From assembly GCA_963705525.1 (NCBI GenBank), contig CAVPJW010000004.1:1426001-1490000 (forward strand): a stretch of DNA of 64,000 nucleotides, given 5' to 3'. The position numbers and the translations under genes were made by a program. Below the pieces are notes generated by a model. It saw nothing but the letters and a program-made list of their open reading frames with translations, was not told the origin of the DNA and searched no databases. The stretch's first letter is position 1, and each line of letters starts with the position of its first letter. This DNA is from CAVPJW01 sp963705525. GTDB taxonomy: Bacteria > Acidobacteriota > Vicinamibacteria > Vicinamibacterales > CAVPJW01. Shown here one piece after another: positions 25,939 to 34,829 of this stretch.

Positions 25939-27971
25939 AGGGTCACGACCAGATTGCCCGCGGAATCCATCTCCACATGGTTGGCCGGTTCGACAACTGT
26001 CGTCGCATCGAGTTGCTCGATGATGGCCGGGCCCGGGAATGTCGCGCGAGCCGGCAGCCACTCGCGACGATAGACCGGCGTGTCAGTCCATCCTCCATCG
26101 AACCAGACGGCGCGCCGCTCGATTTCGGCGGCAGTCAGCGTCGGCTTGGCTGCTCTGCCGTCGTGGATCGCGTCCAGCTCCATCGCATGGCCGCTCGCGA
26201 TCACGGCCGTGTGCAGGTTCACGAGCACCGAACGGATTTCCTTCAGTTCGACCTGGAACCGCTGCCAATACGCGGCCTCGAACAACTCGTGCAATTCGGC
26301 CTTCGTCACGTCCGTCCGCGGGACATCGATGGTCAGAATATGGCTCTGCCCTTCGAACTGCATGTCGGCGCGGTGCACGGATCGCACGTCCGCAATCGAG
26401 ACCCGCTGTCGCGCCAGGGTCGCGCGTCCCTCGGCGATCTGCTGCTCGAAGACAGACCGGACCGTCGAATCGACGAGATCCGTCAGCCGCTTGTTCACCG
26501 TTCGGACGAAGTCCTGACGCAGGTCTGCCAGGACGCAACCAAGCGCATTGGTCAACCCGGGCCGCGCGGGAATCAGGACCTTCGGTATGGACAGCTCGCG
26601 CGCGATCGCCACGGCGTGCAGCGGTCCGGCGCCGCCGAACGCGAACAGCGCAAAGTCGCGCGGATCGTGGCCGCGCGCGAGGCTGACCATGCGGACCGCT
26701 CCAGCCATGCGGTCGTTCGCGATGCGAATGATCGCGGCCGCCGCTTCATCAAGTCCGAGACGCAGCGGGCTGCCGACATCCCGCATGATGGCCGAGCGGA
26801 TGTCGTCGATCGAGACCGGCCTCTCGACCGCGAGCAGCCGGTCGGCCGCCAGCCGACCGAGCACGAGGTTGGCGTCGGTGATGGTCGGGCGGTCTCCGCC
26901 TCGGGCGTAGCAGATCGGTCCTGGCCGTGCGCCGGCGCTCTCGGGACCCACCTGCAGAATGCCCGCGGCATTCACGCGCGCCAGCGACCCGCCGCCGGCG
27001 CCGATGGTGTGCACGTCAACCATCGGCACGTGAATCGGCATCGCATACTCGAGCTCGAGCTCGGTTGACACCTCCGGCGCGCCACCCTGCACCAGAGCCA
27101 CGTCGCACGATGTTCCGCCCATGTCGTACGTGATGATGCGCGACAGCCCGGCTGCCAGCGCCGTCTTCGCGGCGGCAATCACGCCGGAGGCCGGGCCCGA
27201 CATCACCGTGTTGACGGCGCGCTCGGCCGCGATCGACGCCGACACGGTTCCGCCGTTGCCCTGCATCACCAGCAGATCGCGCGCAAATCCGCGGGCGGTC
27301 AGCTCGTGCTGCAGCCGCTCGAGATAGCGATGCAACACGGGCTGCACGGCCGCATTGATCGCGGCCGTCGTCCCGCGTTCGTACTCGCGGTATTCGGAAA
27401 TGATTGCGTGACCGACGGTGACGTACGAGTTCGGCCAGAGCGGACGGACAATCTCGGCCGCTCGGTCTTCGTGGCTCGGGTTCACATAGCTGTGGAGAAA
27501 ATGAATGACCACTGATTCGACGCCGCGGTCGAGCAGGCGTCGCGCCGCTGCCTCAACAGCCTGTTCGTCGAGCGGACGCACGACTCGGCCCCGCGCGTCC
27601 ATGCGTTCGTCCACTTCGAGACGCACCTCGCGTTCGATGAGCGGACGGAAGGTGCCGGTGAGGCCGTAGGGCTTTGGCCGCGTGCGGCGGCCGAGCTCCA
27701 GCACATCGCGGAACCCACGCGTGGTGATGAGTCCCACGCGAGCCACGGTCCGCTCCAGCATGGCATTGGTCGTCGTCGTGGTGCCGTGCACGATCGCGTC
27801 GAGCTCTGAAAGGCGTGCGCCCGCGTTCTCGAGGGCCGCCAGGACGCCGAACGCCTGGTTCTCGGGGGAGGTGGGCACTTTGCTGAAGCGGAGCCCTCCG
27901 CTCCGCTCATCGAACATCACGAGGTCGGTGAAGGTGCCGCCGACGTCGATGCCGCAGATGCGCGAGATCAT
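25935..27971 (-). CDS. hyuA: Hydantoinase A / 5-oxoprolinase A subunit
   Basis: 678 residues. The N-terminal ATPase-like half has CGIDVGGTFTDLVMFD, VHGTTTTTNAMLER, ITTRGFRDVLELGRR and VMSGPASGVIAA, then YDMGGTSCDVALVQGG, all standard for HyuA/OplA subunits of the ASKHA-type fold. The C-terminal part ends with FPGPAIIEQLDATTVV. It activates the ring amide with ATP, and HyuB completes hydrolysis. It is co-transcribed with hyuB (4-base overlap) and lies 44 bases after the AA_synth gene. Confidence 0.94.
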   Translation of the reverse strand: MISRICGIDVGGTFTDLVMFDERSGGLRFSKVPTSPENQAFGVLAALENAGARLSELDAIVHGTTTTTNAMLERTVARVGLITTRGFRDVLELGRRTRPKPYGLTGTFRPLIEREVRLEVDERMDARGRVVRPLDEQAVEAAARRLLDRGVESVVIHFLHSYVNPSHEDRAAEIVRPLWPNSYVTVGHAIISEYREYERGTTAAINAAVQPVLHRYLERLQHELTARGFARDLLVMQGNGGTVSASIAAERAVNTVMSGPASGVIAAAKTALAAGLSRIITYDMGGTSCDVALVQGGAPEVSTELELEYAMPIHVPMVDVHTIGAGGGSLARVNAAGILQVGPESAGARPGPICYARGGDRPTITDANLVLGRLAADRLLAVERPVSIDDIRSAIMRDVGSPLRLGLDEAAAAIIRIANDRMAGAVRMVSLARGHDPRDFALFAFGGAGPLHAVAIARELSIPKVLIPARPGLTNALGCVLADLRQDFVRTVNKRLTDLVDSTVRSVFEQQIAEGRATLARQRVSIADVRSVHRADMQFEGQSHILTIDVPRTDVTKAELHELFEAAYWQRFQVELKEIRSVLVNLHTAVIASGHAMELDAIHDGRAAKPTLTAAEIERRAVWFDGGWTDTPVYRREWLPARATFPGPAIIEQLDATTVVEPANHVEMDSAGNLVVTL

Positions 27972-28015
27972 TCGGGCTGGGCCGACAGAGTCATTTCTGG
28001 CGAGACGGGCGGCCG

Positions 28016-28591
28016 CTAGCGCTGCCCGTCGCCGATGGTGATCTCGGAGGCCTTGAGACCGCCGACGCGCGCGTGGACCCGAGCGCCCGTGGTCATCGCG
28101 AGAACCAGCACGATCTCGTCGGGGCGCGGCGCATCGGGCACGCCCACTTCCATCGCGTCGAAATGGCTTCGGACGTATGCAGCCTCGCGATGATGGATGG
28201 GAATATCGATGCGAGTCCCCGCCACGCCAACCTTCTTTGTCGACGGCACGATCGCCTTGGAGTTGGCGAGCAGTTCGCGCATGCCGTATCCGCCCGGCAC
28301 GTGCCAGAGCGCGCCGTGCTCGATCTCGCCGCCGATGCCGACGATAGCGCCCTTGCCGTAGGCTTCGATGTTGCCGGGGCCGCCGAGCGCATCGATGAGC
28401 CTGGTCGCCATCTCGAGCCCAAGAGGTTTGAGCGCGTCCATGAAAGGCATCAGATCCTCGACGTACCGCCCCGCGTAGGGATTGCGCACGACGGCCGCAA
28501 CGGCGCCGCGCCGATGAGGTCGCGTCGCGGTCGGTCCGCCGTCGTGAAAGATCTCTTCCAGAATGGTCACGATTTTTCTGACTTGAACCAT
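28016..28591 (-). CDS. AA_synth (DUF1185) family protein
   Basis: 191 residues from the ATG at 28591 (MVQVRKIVTILEEIFHDGG); the in-frame ATG at 28633 adds 14 atypical residues. The sequence RNPYAGRYVEDLMPFMDALKPLG (quoted in part), EAYGKGAIVGIGGEIEHGA and PIHHREAAYVRSHFD mark the AA_synth/DUF1185 family. The biochemical role of that family is not established to my knowledge. It repeatedly sits, as here, with UPF0280 and hydantoinase-type genes (from memory). No signal peptide is present, so it is cytoplasmic. It probably acts on an intermediate in the pathway. Confidence 0.85.
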   Translation of the reverse strand: MVQVRKIVTILEEIFHDGGPTATRPHRRGAVAAVVRNPYAGRYVEDLMPFMDALKPLGLEMATRLIDALGGPGNIEAYGKGAIVGIGGEIEHGALWHVPGGYGMRELLANSKAIVPSTKKVGVAGTRIDIPIHHREAAYVRSHFDAMEVGVPDAPRPDEIVLVLAMTTGARVHARVGGLKASEITIGDGQR

Positions 28592-28636
28592 CGGTGCATC
28601 GCTCGATCGATCAGGTGTCACGGCAGACCTCACTCG

Positions 28637-29563
28637 TTATCCAGGCTGAGCAGCGAGGGATTCGCCCATCCTGTCCTCGGTTACCATTCCGCGCGCCCCG
28701 CGATCAGTTCCTAGCCGACCGCCGATGACGCGGACGCGGGATTGGAGCACCATCACGGCGCCCCAGATGAGATTGCGCGAGCGCAGTTCCTCGGCGCACC
28801 GGGCGCCCCTCTCGAGCGCCTCTTCCACCGCTCCACCCGGAAGCGCGGCGACATCGACGGTGACGAGACGGCTGCCGAGGTCGGTATTGTCGTCAACCTC
28901 GCACGCGGGACGGCGAACGATCGCCGCATGATCGACGTCAACGGCGTTCGCGACCATCGTCGCGGCGGCGTCTGCGCCGGCGGCATGCTTCGATAACACG
29001 GTCACGCTGTCGGCGATGCCGAAGCTCCAGCTTCGTCCCCGCCATCCGCTCGTTGCGACGCCGCGAACCGGCATGTCCGAGTGGATCTCGAAGTTTCCAT
29101 CCAGAGACAGCACATGGCCGTGCCTGAGCGGCAACGACGGATCCGCCACGAGGCCCACGCGATATCTCTCTCCTTGTTCGAGGTGCAGGGCGATATCACC
29201 ACCATTGTTCACGTAGGCGCGGCTGATGCCAGGGGCTGACGTCATCGCTTCGAGGATCTCGTCGGCAACGGCGCCGGCTACGGCGGCCATCGGCGTGATG
29301 AACACGTCGCTAAAATGCTCACAGGCCACGACCATGCGCCGGGCAACACGGCCTCGGGGCGGCGAGCCGGGAGGCATCGGCGCCCGAAGCACGTTCAGCT
29401 CGTCGACGAGCTCCTGCAAGACTCCTTCGAATCGACGCCATGCCCGTTCCAGAGCGGCCCGCACATCGCCTTCCACACCGGACGCCTCGATGATCAAATC
29501 GATGGGCCCGTGCTGGAAATGCTGACGCCGAGCGTCGAGGCGCACGCGGCTGGGAGGCAACAT
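28637..29563 (-). CDS. UPF0280 (ApbE-like fold) family protein
   Basis: About 308 residues from the ATG at 29563, 5 bases after the reductase-like gene's stop; an in-frame upstream start would overlap that gene. Motifs are HGPIDLIIEASG, ITPMAAVAGAVADEILEAM and YVNNGGDIALHL, the last being a common signature of UPF0280 proteins, which share the fold of ApbE FAD:protein FMN transferases. Activity is unproven. If ApbE-like, it could flavinylate or hold flavin for the neighbouring reductase. Coupled to the gene before it by close spacing. Confidence 0.85.
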   Translation of the reverse strand: MLPPSRVRLDARRQHFQHGPIDLIIEASGVEGDVRAALERAWRRFEGVLQELVDELNVLRAPMPPGSPPRGRVARRMVVACEHFSDVFITPMAAVAGAVADEILEAMTSAPGISRAYVNNGGDIALHLEQGERYRVGLVADPSLPLRHGHVLSLDGNFEIHSDMPVRGVATSGWRGRSWSFGIADSVTVLSKHAAGADAAATMVANAVDVDHAAIVRRPACEVDDNTDLGSRLVTVDVAALPGGAVEEALERGARCAEELRSRNLIWGAVMVLQSRVRVIGGRLGTDRGARGMVTEDRMGESLAAQPG

Positions 29564-29568
29564 GGATC

Positions 29569-31083
29569 TCACTCTTTCATCGGCCACGGGTTCTGATGAT
29601 CCCATCCGATCACCTGATGACGCTCGTGTGCGAGAACATCATCGAGCGGCCGTACTCGGTCCATGTGACCTCCGAGCGCCTTGTAGTCGGCCCGGCTCAT
29701 GGTGAATTCGATGGGCGCCACGATGGCGGGAGTTGGCACCCAACCGAAGGAGCTGGCCGGCATGCGCATCACGTCCACCATGATCATGATGCCGCCGCCC
29801 GGCCATACGTAGGCCGGCGCTCCACCGCACGTGACCTTGACGAGCAGATCCTTGATCGACCGCGTCAGCGCGACGGGATTCTCCGTGACGCCGGCGCGAA
29901 GACTCCCGCCTGCACCGCCCAGGAACAGTATCGAGCAGAGAGCCGGCTCGCAGTTCTCGCCAATCCGATCGACGACCCGCATGACGCCGAGCGGAATCTC
30001 CGCGGGCACCATCTTCAGCTCGTCGTCGAGCACGTAGTACGCCCAGTCTTCGCCAGTGGTCGACACCATGAGGACGCGCTCGCCCGGCCAGGCGACGTTC
30101 GGCTTGATCGCATCGATGATCGCCAGCGGATCGGTGACATTGGTGCCGCCCCACCCTGAACCGGGGCTGGCGACCTGAAAGTACCGGCCAGGCGTTGAAC
30201 AGAAACCCTTGACCCTGATCCCTCCAGGCCTCATGCCCAGGAATCGACCCGCCTGATGCTCGGTGAGAACGCCCGTGATGTGATCGTCGACGACGATCAC
30301 CTCGTCAACGTGCCCCTGCCACTGCGGCGCAAAGATGCCGACCGTTGCCGACCCGCACCCGACGCGCATCCGCTGCTCGGCCACGCCATCGACGATCGGC
30401 GGCTGTCCCGCCTGAACGGCCACCGTCGATCCATTCTCAATCTCGAGGGAAACCGCCTTGCGGTTGCCCAGATCCATCATCACGTCGCAGGTGACGCGAC
30501 CCTCGGTCTTGCTGCCACCCGTGAGATGACGCACGCCGCCGATTGACAGCATCTGCGATCCATACTCGAGCGTCGTCACGTGGCCGACGATTTCGCCCTT
30601 GTGGCGAACGGCCGCGCATTCTGCACCAAGGTGCCGGTCCGTATCGATCTTCACCTTCATGCTGCAATAGCTGAAGATGCCTTCGGTGACGACCGTCACC
30701 ATGTCCACGTCGTGATGGCGTGACGAGACGATGAACGGCGCGGGCTTGTAGTCCGGATAGGTCGTCCTGGACCCGACGCCCGTCAGGAAGACAGGCGTCT
30801 CTCGTTGAAGGGATCCATCCCATGGCGCATCCGCGTTGAACGGCACCAGCGCACCGGGGTCGTTCACCGTTCTGGCCATCACGACGAGCGGATCGAGTCG
30901 AGTGAGCACTCCCTTCACATTGGCATAGCGATCGCACGCGCCGGTGCGACCCTGGCCGATCTGGCACAGCACCGGACAGGCATCGCAGGTGATCTTCTCG
31001 CCCGGCGCACGATCCCCTTCCCACTCCAGCGGGCCGGTAACAGGATCCGCGCGCGTCGAGCGCCTGTCTTCGTGGCTATTCAT
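29569..31083 (-). CDS. 6-hydroxynicotinate reductase-like Fe-S protein
   Basis: 504 residues from the ATG at 31083, overlapping the Mo-subunit stop by 8 bases. Residues 33-50 hold cysteines in ITCDACPVLCQIGQGRTGAC (Cys33, 36, 40 and 50), fit for a 4Fe-4S cluster. The rest resembles proteins annotated as 6-hydroxynicotinate reductase (Hnr), the ferredoxin-dependent enzyme that reduces 6-hydroxynicotinate to 1,4,5,6-tetrahydro-6-oxonicotinate in Eubacterium barkeri (EC 1.3.7.1). That assignment is by recall of sequence character and context, so the true ring may differ. Its place after a Mo hydroxylase and before a lactam-opening enzyme fits ring reduction. Confidence 0.78.
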   Translation of the reverse strand: MNSHEDRRSTRADPVTGPLEWEGDRAPGEKITCDACPVLCQIGQGRTGACDRYANVKGVLTRLDPLVVMARTVNDPGALVPFNADAPWDGSLQRETPVFLTGVGSRTTYPDYKPAPFIVSSRHHDVDMVTVVTEGIFSYCSMKVKIDTDRHLGAECAAVRHKGEIVGHVTTLEYGSQMLSIGGVRHLTGGSKTEGRVTCDVMMDLGNRKAVSLEIENGSTVAVQAGQPPIVDGVAEQRMRVGCGSATVGIFAPQWQGHVDEVIVVDDHITGVLTEHQAGRFLGMRPGGIRVKGFCSTPGRYFQVASPGSGWGGTNVTDPLAIIDAIKPNVAWPGERVLMVSTTGEDWAYYVLDDELKMVPAEIPLGVMRVVDRIGENCEPALCSILFLGGAGGSLRAGVTENPVALTRSIKDLLVKVTCGGAPAYVWPGGGIMIMVDVMRMPASSFGWVPTPAIVAPIEFTMSRADYKALGGHMDRVRPLDDVLAHERHQVIGWDHQNPWPMKE

Positions 31084-33868
31084 GGTGGCGTTCGAGCAAC
31101 GCGGCCCGCAGCCGGTCCGGCGTGACGGGAATCTGGCGGAGGCGCACACCGCACGCGTGCCTGATCGCATTCATGATGGCGGGCGCCGTGGGAACGATCG
31201 CGTGTTCGGCGACGCCCTTGGCGCCAAACGGGCCGAGCGGCTCGGGATCTTCGATCAGGAGCACGTCGATCGGCGGCACGTCGCCGGCGGTCGGAATCAG
31301 ATAGTCGTGGAGGTTGTCGGTCTTGCGGCTGTGATACTCCTCCATCAAGGCGAAGCCGATGCCCTGCGCGACGCCGCCATGAATCTGGCCCTCGACGAGC
31401 GACGGATTGATCGCGCGCCCGACATCATGGGCCGCCGTCACCCGCAGCATCCTGACCGTACCGAGCTCCAGATCGACCTGCAGCTCAGCCAGGTGCGCGC
31501 CGAATCCATACGTCGCGTAGGGATCGCCCTGTCCGTCTTTGTCGAGCGGGGTCGTTGGCGGATTGAAGTACCCGCGGCCAGCGGCGACGTCGCCACGTTC
31601 GTCGGCGGGCAGCACCTTGAGGTCGATGCATCGCACCGCCCCCTGGTCCGCCACCTTCAAGGTTCCATCCTCGAGCGCGATCGTGGCGCCAGGCGACGCA
31701 CCAGCCAGTCGCCTCATCTCGGTCCTGAGATTCTCTGCCGCCAGACGCGCGGCGTTGCCGGACACGAAGGTCTGCCGCGACGCGGAGGTCTTGCCCGCAT
31801 CCTCGGTGAGGTCGGTATCCCCGATGACCGAGTCGATTGCAGTGACCGGTACGCCAAGAACCTCCGCGACGATCTGCACGAGGATCGTGCTCGAACCCTG
31901 GCCGATGTCAACCGCGCCGTTATAGAGCACGAGCCGACCGTTCCGTCGAAGCCCGATGCGCATGGCAGACGGATTCGCGATCACAGTATTGCCGATGCCG
32001 TACCACATTGCGGCCAGGCCGACGCCTCTGCGCGCTCCCGCCAATCGACCGGCTGGTGCGGACTGACGATTGAACCCATCGGCTTCGAGTCGAGCCTCGA
32101 CCCAGCGCGGCTTGAGCGCGTCAAGGCACGCGGCGATGCCGCAGCTCGCCGCGAGCACCTGTCCGGTGGCCGTGGGTAGTCCGGCACGGAGCGCATTCCT
32201 TCTGCGGAATTCGAGGGAGTCGAAGCCCGCCAGCTCCGCGAGCTCGTCGATCAGCACTTCCTGCGCAATCGTGCCTTGAGGTACGCCGAATCCTCGAAAC
32301 GCGCCCCCAATCGGACCGTTGGTGTACACGGCACGAGTCACCGCCCGCACATGCGGCACGAAGTACGGTCCGGACGCATGAATCGGCACGCGGTTGGCGA
32401 CGGTATTGCCCCAGGACGCGTACGCGCCCGTGTTGAAATCGGCTTCGACATCCACGCCGATGAGCGCACCGCTCAGGTCGCATCCATAGCGCGCGCGAAT
32501 CGTCGCCGGGTGTCGCTTGGTCGTGGAGCTCATCGACTCCGGCCGTGTGTAGACCGATTTGACGGGCCGATTGAGCTTCCACGCGGCCACGGCCAGAAGC
32601 GGCTGAATCGAGATGTCGAGTTTGCCGCCGAAACCCCCGCCGACGGCCGAGGGAATGACATGCACCTGCTGCGGATGGATCCTGAGGATGCGAGCCAGCT
32701 CGTCGCGATCCATATACGGCGTCTGCGTGCATGAAAAGACGCGGAGCCGATCTCCAACCCGCTCGGCAAAGCCCGCCTCGGGCTCGATGTACGCGTGCTC
32801 GACATAGCCGGTGGTGAAAGTTCCGTCAACGACAAGGTCGGCCTGGCCGAGCGCTGCGGGAGCCTCGCCTTTGGCGACACGGCCGCGAATGAGCACGTTG
32901 TCGGCGCAACCTTCGTGAATGGGCTGAGCCGTGTTCTCGAGCGCGTCGTGGACCTCGAGCTGCGGCGTCAGAGGATGCCATTCGATTGGTATCTCCGCTT
33001 CGTTGATTTTCGCCACGACATCGTAGGCACCGACCAGGCCCAGGACAGCTTCGCCTCGACAGCGGACGACGCCGTCGGCAAGAACGGGCTGATCCTTGAC
33101 CTCGGGAAAGATGCCGAAACTGTTCTCTGGGACATCTGCCGCCGTGATGACATCGACGAGCCCGCGGTGCCGTGCCAGGAGAGCCGCGATGGAACCGAAA
33201 CGGAACCTGGCGCGCTCGTGAGGCGAGCGGATAACCCTCAGCCACACCGCATCGACAGGCGCTCTATCGGCCGCGTACTGTTCGGTTCCCGTGACTCGGG
33301 ACACACCGTCGGTCCTCGATGAACGGGCGCCGACTCCGGACGGTGACGAAGCCTGCGCGGCGGACGGCCCGCCTGCAGCGGCCATGAGGACCGCGTCAAC
33401 GATCTTGCGATAGCCGGTGCATCGACAGAGCACGCCACCGAGCGCGTCGAGCACGGCGTCTTGGTCAGGTGTGCCGTTTCTCGCCAGCAGATCGGCGCCG
33501 GCCATCAACATGCCCGGCGTGCACATGCCACACTGGGCGGCTCCCGTTGCGAGAAACGATCGCTGGAGCAGACTCAGTGCCCCTCCCTTTGCGAGGCCCT
33601 CAACCGTCGTCACACTCCGGCCCGATATCTGGCCAATCGCGACCAGACAGGCGCACGCCTGGCGTCCATCGATCAGGACGGTGCACGCGCCGCAATCGCC
33701 GGCGTTACAGCCAATCTTCGTGCCGGTCAGGCCCAGGCTGTCTCGAAGGACATCGGCGAGCCGGGCCAGCGGGTGCGCCATCACCGCGCAACCGTCGCCG
33801 TTGACGACGAAGCGCACTTCTTCCACGGTCGTCGACGTGGGACTCCCGGCTGGCTCAAGCCTCTGCAT
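31076..33868 (-). CDS. Molybdenum hydroxylase: fused 2Fe-2S and Mo-cofactor subunit (xanthine dehydrogenase family)
   Basis: 930 residues. Residues 1-160 are the small-subunit part: plant-type 2Fe-2S with Cys54, Cys59, Cys62 and Cys74 (KIGCNAGDCGACTV), then the helical 2Fe-2S domain with Cys113, Cys116, Cys148 and Cys150 (QCGMCTPGM, VLCRCTGY). Residues about 180-930 are the Mo-binding subunit, including YIEPEAGFAE, AVGGGFGGKLD, IGGAFRGFGVPQG, the cofactor motif GQGSSTILVQIVAEVLG, and GAKGVAEHAIVPTAPAI, which keeps the catalytic glutamate. The pocket residues of true xanthine dehydrogenases are not obvious, so the substrate is probably another N-heterocycle, such as nicotinate. It overlaps the FAD-subunit gene by 14 bases. 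Confidence 0.92.
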   Translation of the reverse strand: MQRLEPAGSPTSTTVEEVRFVVNGDGCAVMAHPLARLADVLRDSLGLTGTKIGCNAGDCGACTVLIDGRQACACLVAIGQISGRSVTTVEGLAKGGALSLLQRSFLATGAAQCGMCTPGMLMAGADLLARNGTPDQDAVLDALGGVLCRCTGYRKIVDAVLMAAAGGPSAAQASSPSGVGARSSRTDGVSRVTGTEQYAADRAPVDAVWLRVIRSPHERARFRFGSIAALLARHRGLVDVITAADVPENSFGIFPEVKDQPVLADGVVRCRGEAVLGLVGAYDVVAKINEAEIPIEWHPLTPQLEVHDALENTAQPIHEGCADNVLIRGRVAKGEAPAALGQADLVVDGTFTTGYVEHAYIEPEAGFAERVGDRLRVFSCTQTPYMDRDELARILRIHPQQVHVIPSAVGGGFGGKLDISIQPLLAVAAWKLNRPVKSVYTRPESMSSTTKRHPATIRARYGCDLSGALIGVDVEADFNTGAYASWGNTVANRVPIHASGPYFVPHVRAVTRAVYTNGPIGGAFRGFGVPQGTIAQEVLIDELAELAGFDSLEFRRRNALRAGLPTATGQVLAASCGIAACLDALKPRWVEARLEADGFNRQSAPAGRLAGARRGVGLAAMWYGIGNTVIANPSAMRIGLRRNGRLVLYNGAVDIGQGSSTILVQIVAEVLGVPVTAIDSVIGDTDLTEDAGKTSASRQTFVSGNAARLAAENLRTEMRRLAGASPGATIALEDGTLKVADQGAVRCIDLKVLPADERGDVAAGRGYFNPPTTPLDKDGQGDPYATYGFGAHLAELQVDLELGTVRMLRVTAAHDVGRAINPSLVEGQIHGGVAQGIGFALMEEYHSRKTDNLHDYLIPTAGDVPPIDVLLIEDPEPLGPFGAKGVAEHAIVPTAPAIMNAIRHACGVRLRQIPVTPDRLRAALLERHHE

Positions 33869-34694
33869 GGGCGAGCCTTCCGATGGATCTCCTGATCAGC
33901 GTCAGGGCGGCGTCCTGCCGGTAAGCCGCCGACGCGCGCACGTCCGTAATGGGCGACAGCGGCGTGAGATGTTCGGACGACACGAGGTCGCCCAAGTCCG
34001 GACGCAGGCGCTTCCCGACGAGCAGCGCCTCGAGCGCTGGCAGCCGACGGGCCACTGGCGAGCATGCACCGACCGCCGCCGAACATCGCAGAATCGCCCG
34101 GTCATCGTCCAGATCGAGCGCGATCGCCACCATGGCGATCGAGATCACCAGGTAACGGCGAGCCCCCAGTTTCAGAAAATCGGCGCGCGCGCGACTGCTC
34201 CACTTCGGGATCAGAATTCCCGTGAGAAGCTCGCCGCGGTTCCGCGTGGTCTTGCGATTGCCGATGATGAATTCGGTGAGGGAGACGATCCGCTGGCCGC
34301 GCGGACTCGTCAATTCGACGTCCGCATCGAGCGACATGAGCGCCGGAACTCCGTCTGCTGCCGGCGACGCATTGCACACGTTGCCACCGACCGTGCCGGC
34401 GTTCTGGATCTGCAGGCCGCCGATCTCGCGCGCCGCAAGCTTCAGGCCATCGAACACGCGCGGAAGCCGCGCTTCAATGACATCGGTCCAGCGGGTCAGC
34501 GCGCCGATGCGGGTGTACCCGGCTTCTTCTCGAATCCCAGCCAGTTCCCCGAGCGCCGTGATGTCGAGCACATCTTCGTCGATGTACGTGCCGACCCGGG
34601 CGGGATAGAAGTCGGTGCCGCCTGCGAGGATGGTCAGAGGCTGGCTGTCGAGCGCGCGGAGTGCCTCGTCGAGATTCGTCGGTCGAAGATACAC
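33855..34694 (-). CDS. Molybdenum hydroxylase FAD-binding subunit (CoxM type)
   Basis: 279 residues from a GTG at 34694 with GGAGG 5 bases upstream (34699-34703). FAD-binding motifs of the vanillyl-alcohol-oxidase fold are ILAGGTDFYPARV at 22-34 and GTVGGNVCNASPAAD, followed by the C-terminal CO-dehydrogenase flavoprotein domain. It passes electrons from the 2Fe-2S centres to an acceptor. It is the first gene of the catabolic operon, which runs without large gaps to HyuB at 24199. Confidence 0.92.
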   Translation of the reverse strand: MYLRPTNLDEALRALDSQPLTILAGGTDFYPARVGTYIDEDVLDITALGELAGIREEAGYTRIGALTRWTDVIEARLPRVFDGLKLAAREIGGLQIQNAGTVGGNVCNASPAADGVPALMSLDADVELTSPRGQRIVSLTEFIIGNRKTTRNRGELLTGILIPKWSSRARADFLKLGARRYLVISIAMVAIALDLDDDRAILRCSAAVGACSPVARRLPALEALLVGKRLRPDLGDLVSSEHLTPLSPITDVRASAAYRQDAALTLIRRSIGRLAHAEA

Positions 34695-34735
34695 GCGGCC
34701 TCCGTCAGTCGCTCGGTTTCAGGGACGACCGGCCG

Positions 34736-34741
34736 ATTATA
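34736..34741 (-). promoter_or_regulatory. Putative -10 box of the catabolic operon promoter
   Basis: On the minus strand this reads TATAAT, a perfect -10 box, about 42 bases before the GTG of the first operon gene and in the 135-base gap to the divergent DUF1326 gene. The expected -35 position (34759-34764) has no good match, so an activator may be needed. Prediction only. Confidence 0.4.
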
Positions 34742-34829
34742 CGCGTGGAAAAGCAGGGGGTGATTCTGGAATGATGGCGAGGTCCGCGCCGGCGACCGAT
34801 CGTTCGCGGCGGGCACCAAGGAGCATCAG

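Noticed and set aside
31076..33868. True xanthine dehydrogenase (purine catabolism)
   Set aside because: No other purine genes are present and the neighbours (Hnr-like, HyuAB, UPF0280, AA_synth) point to another N-heterocycle; the family name alone does not fix the substrate.
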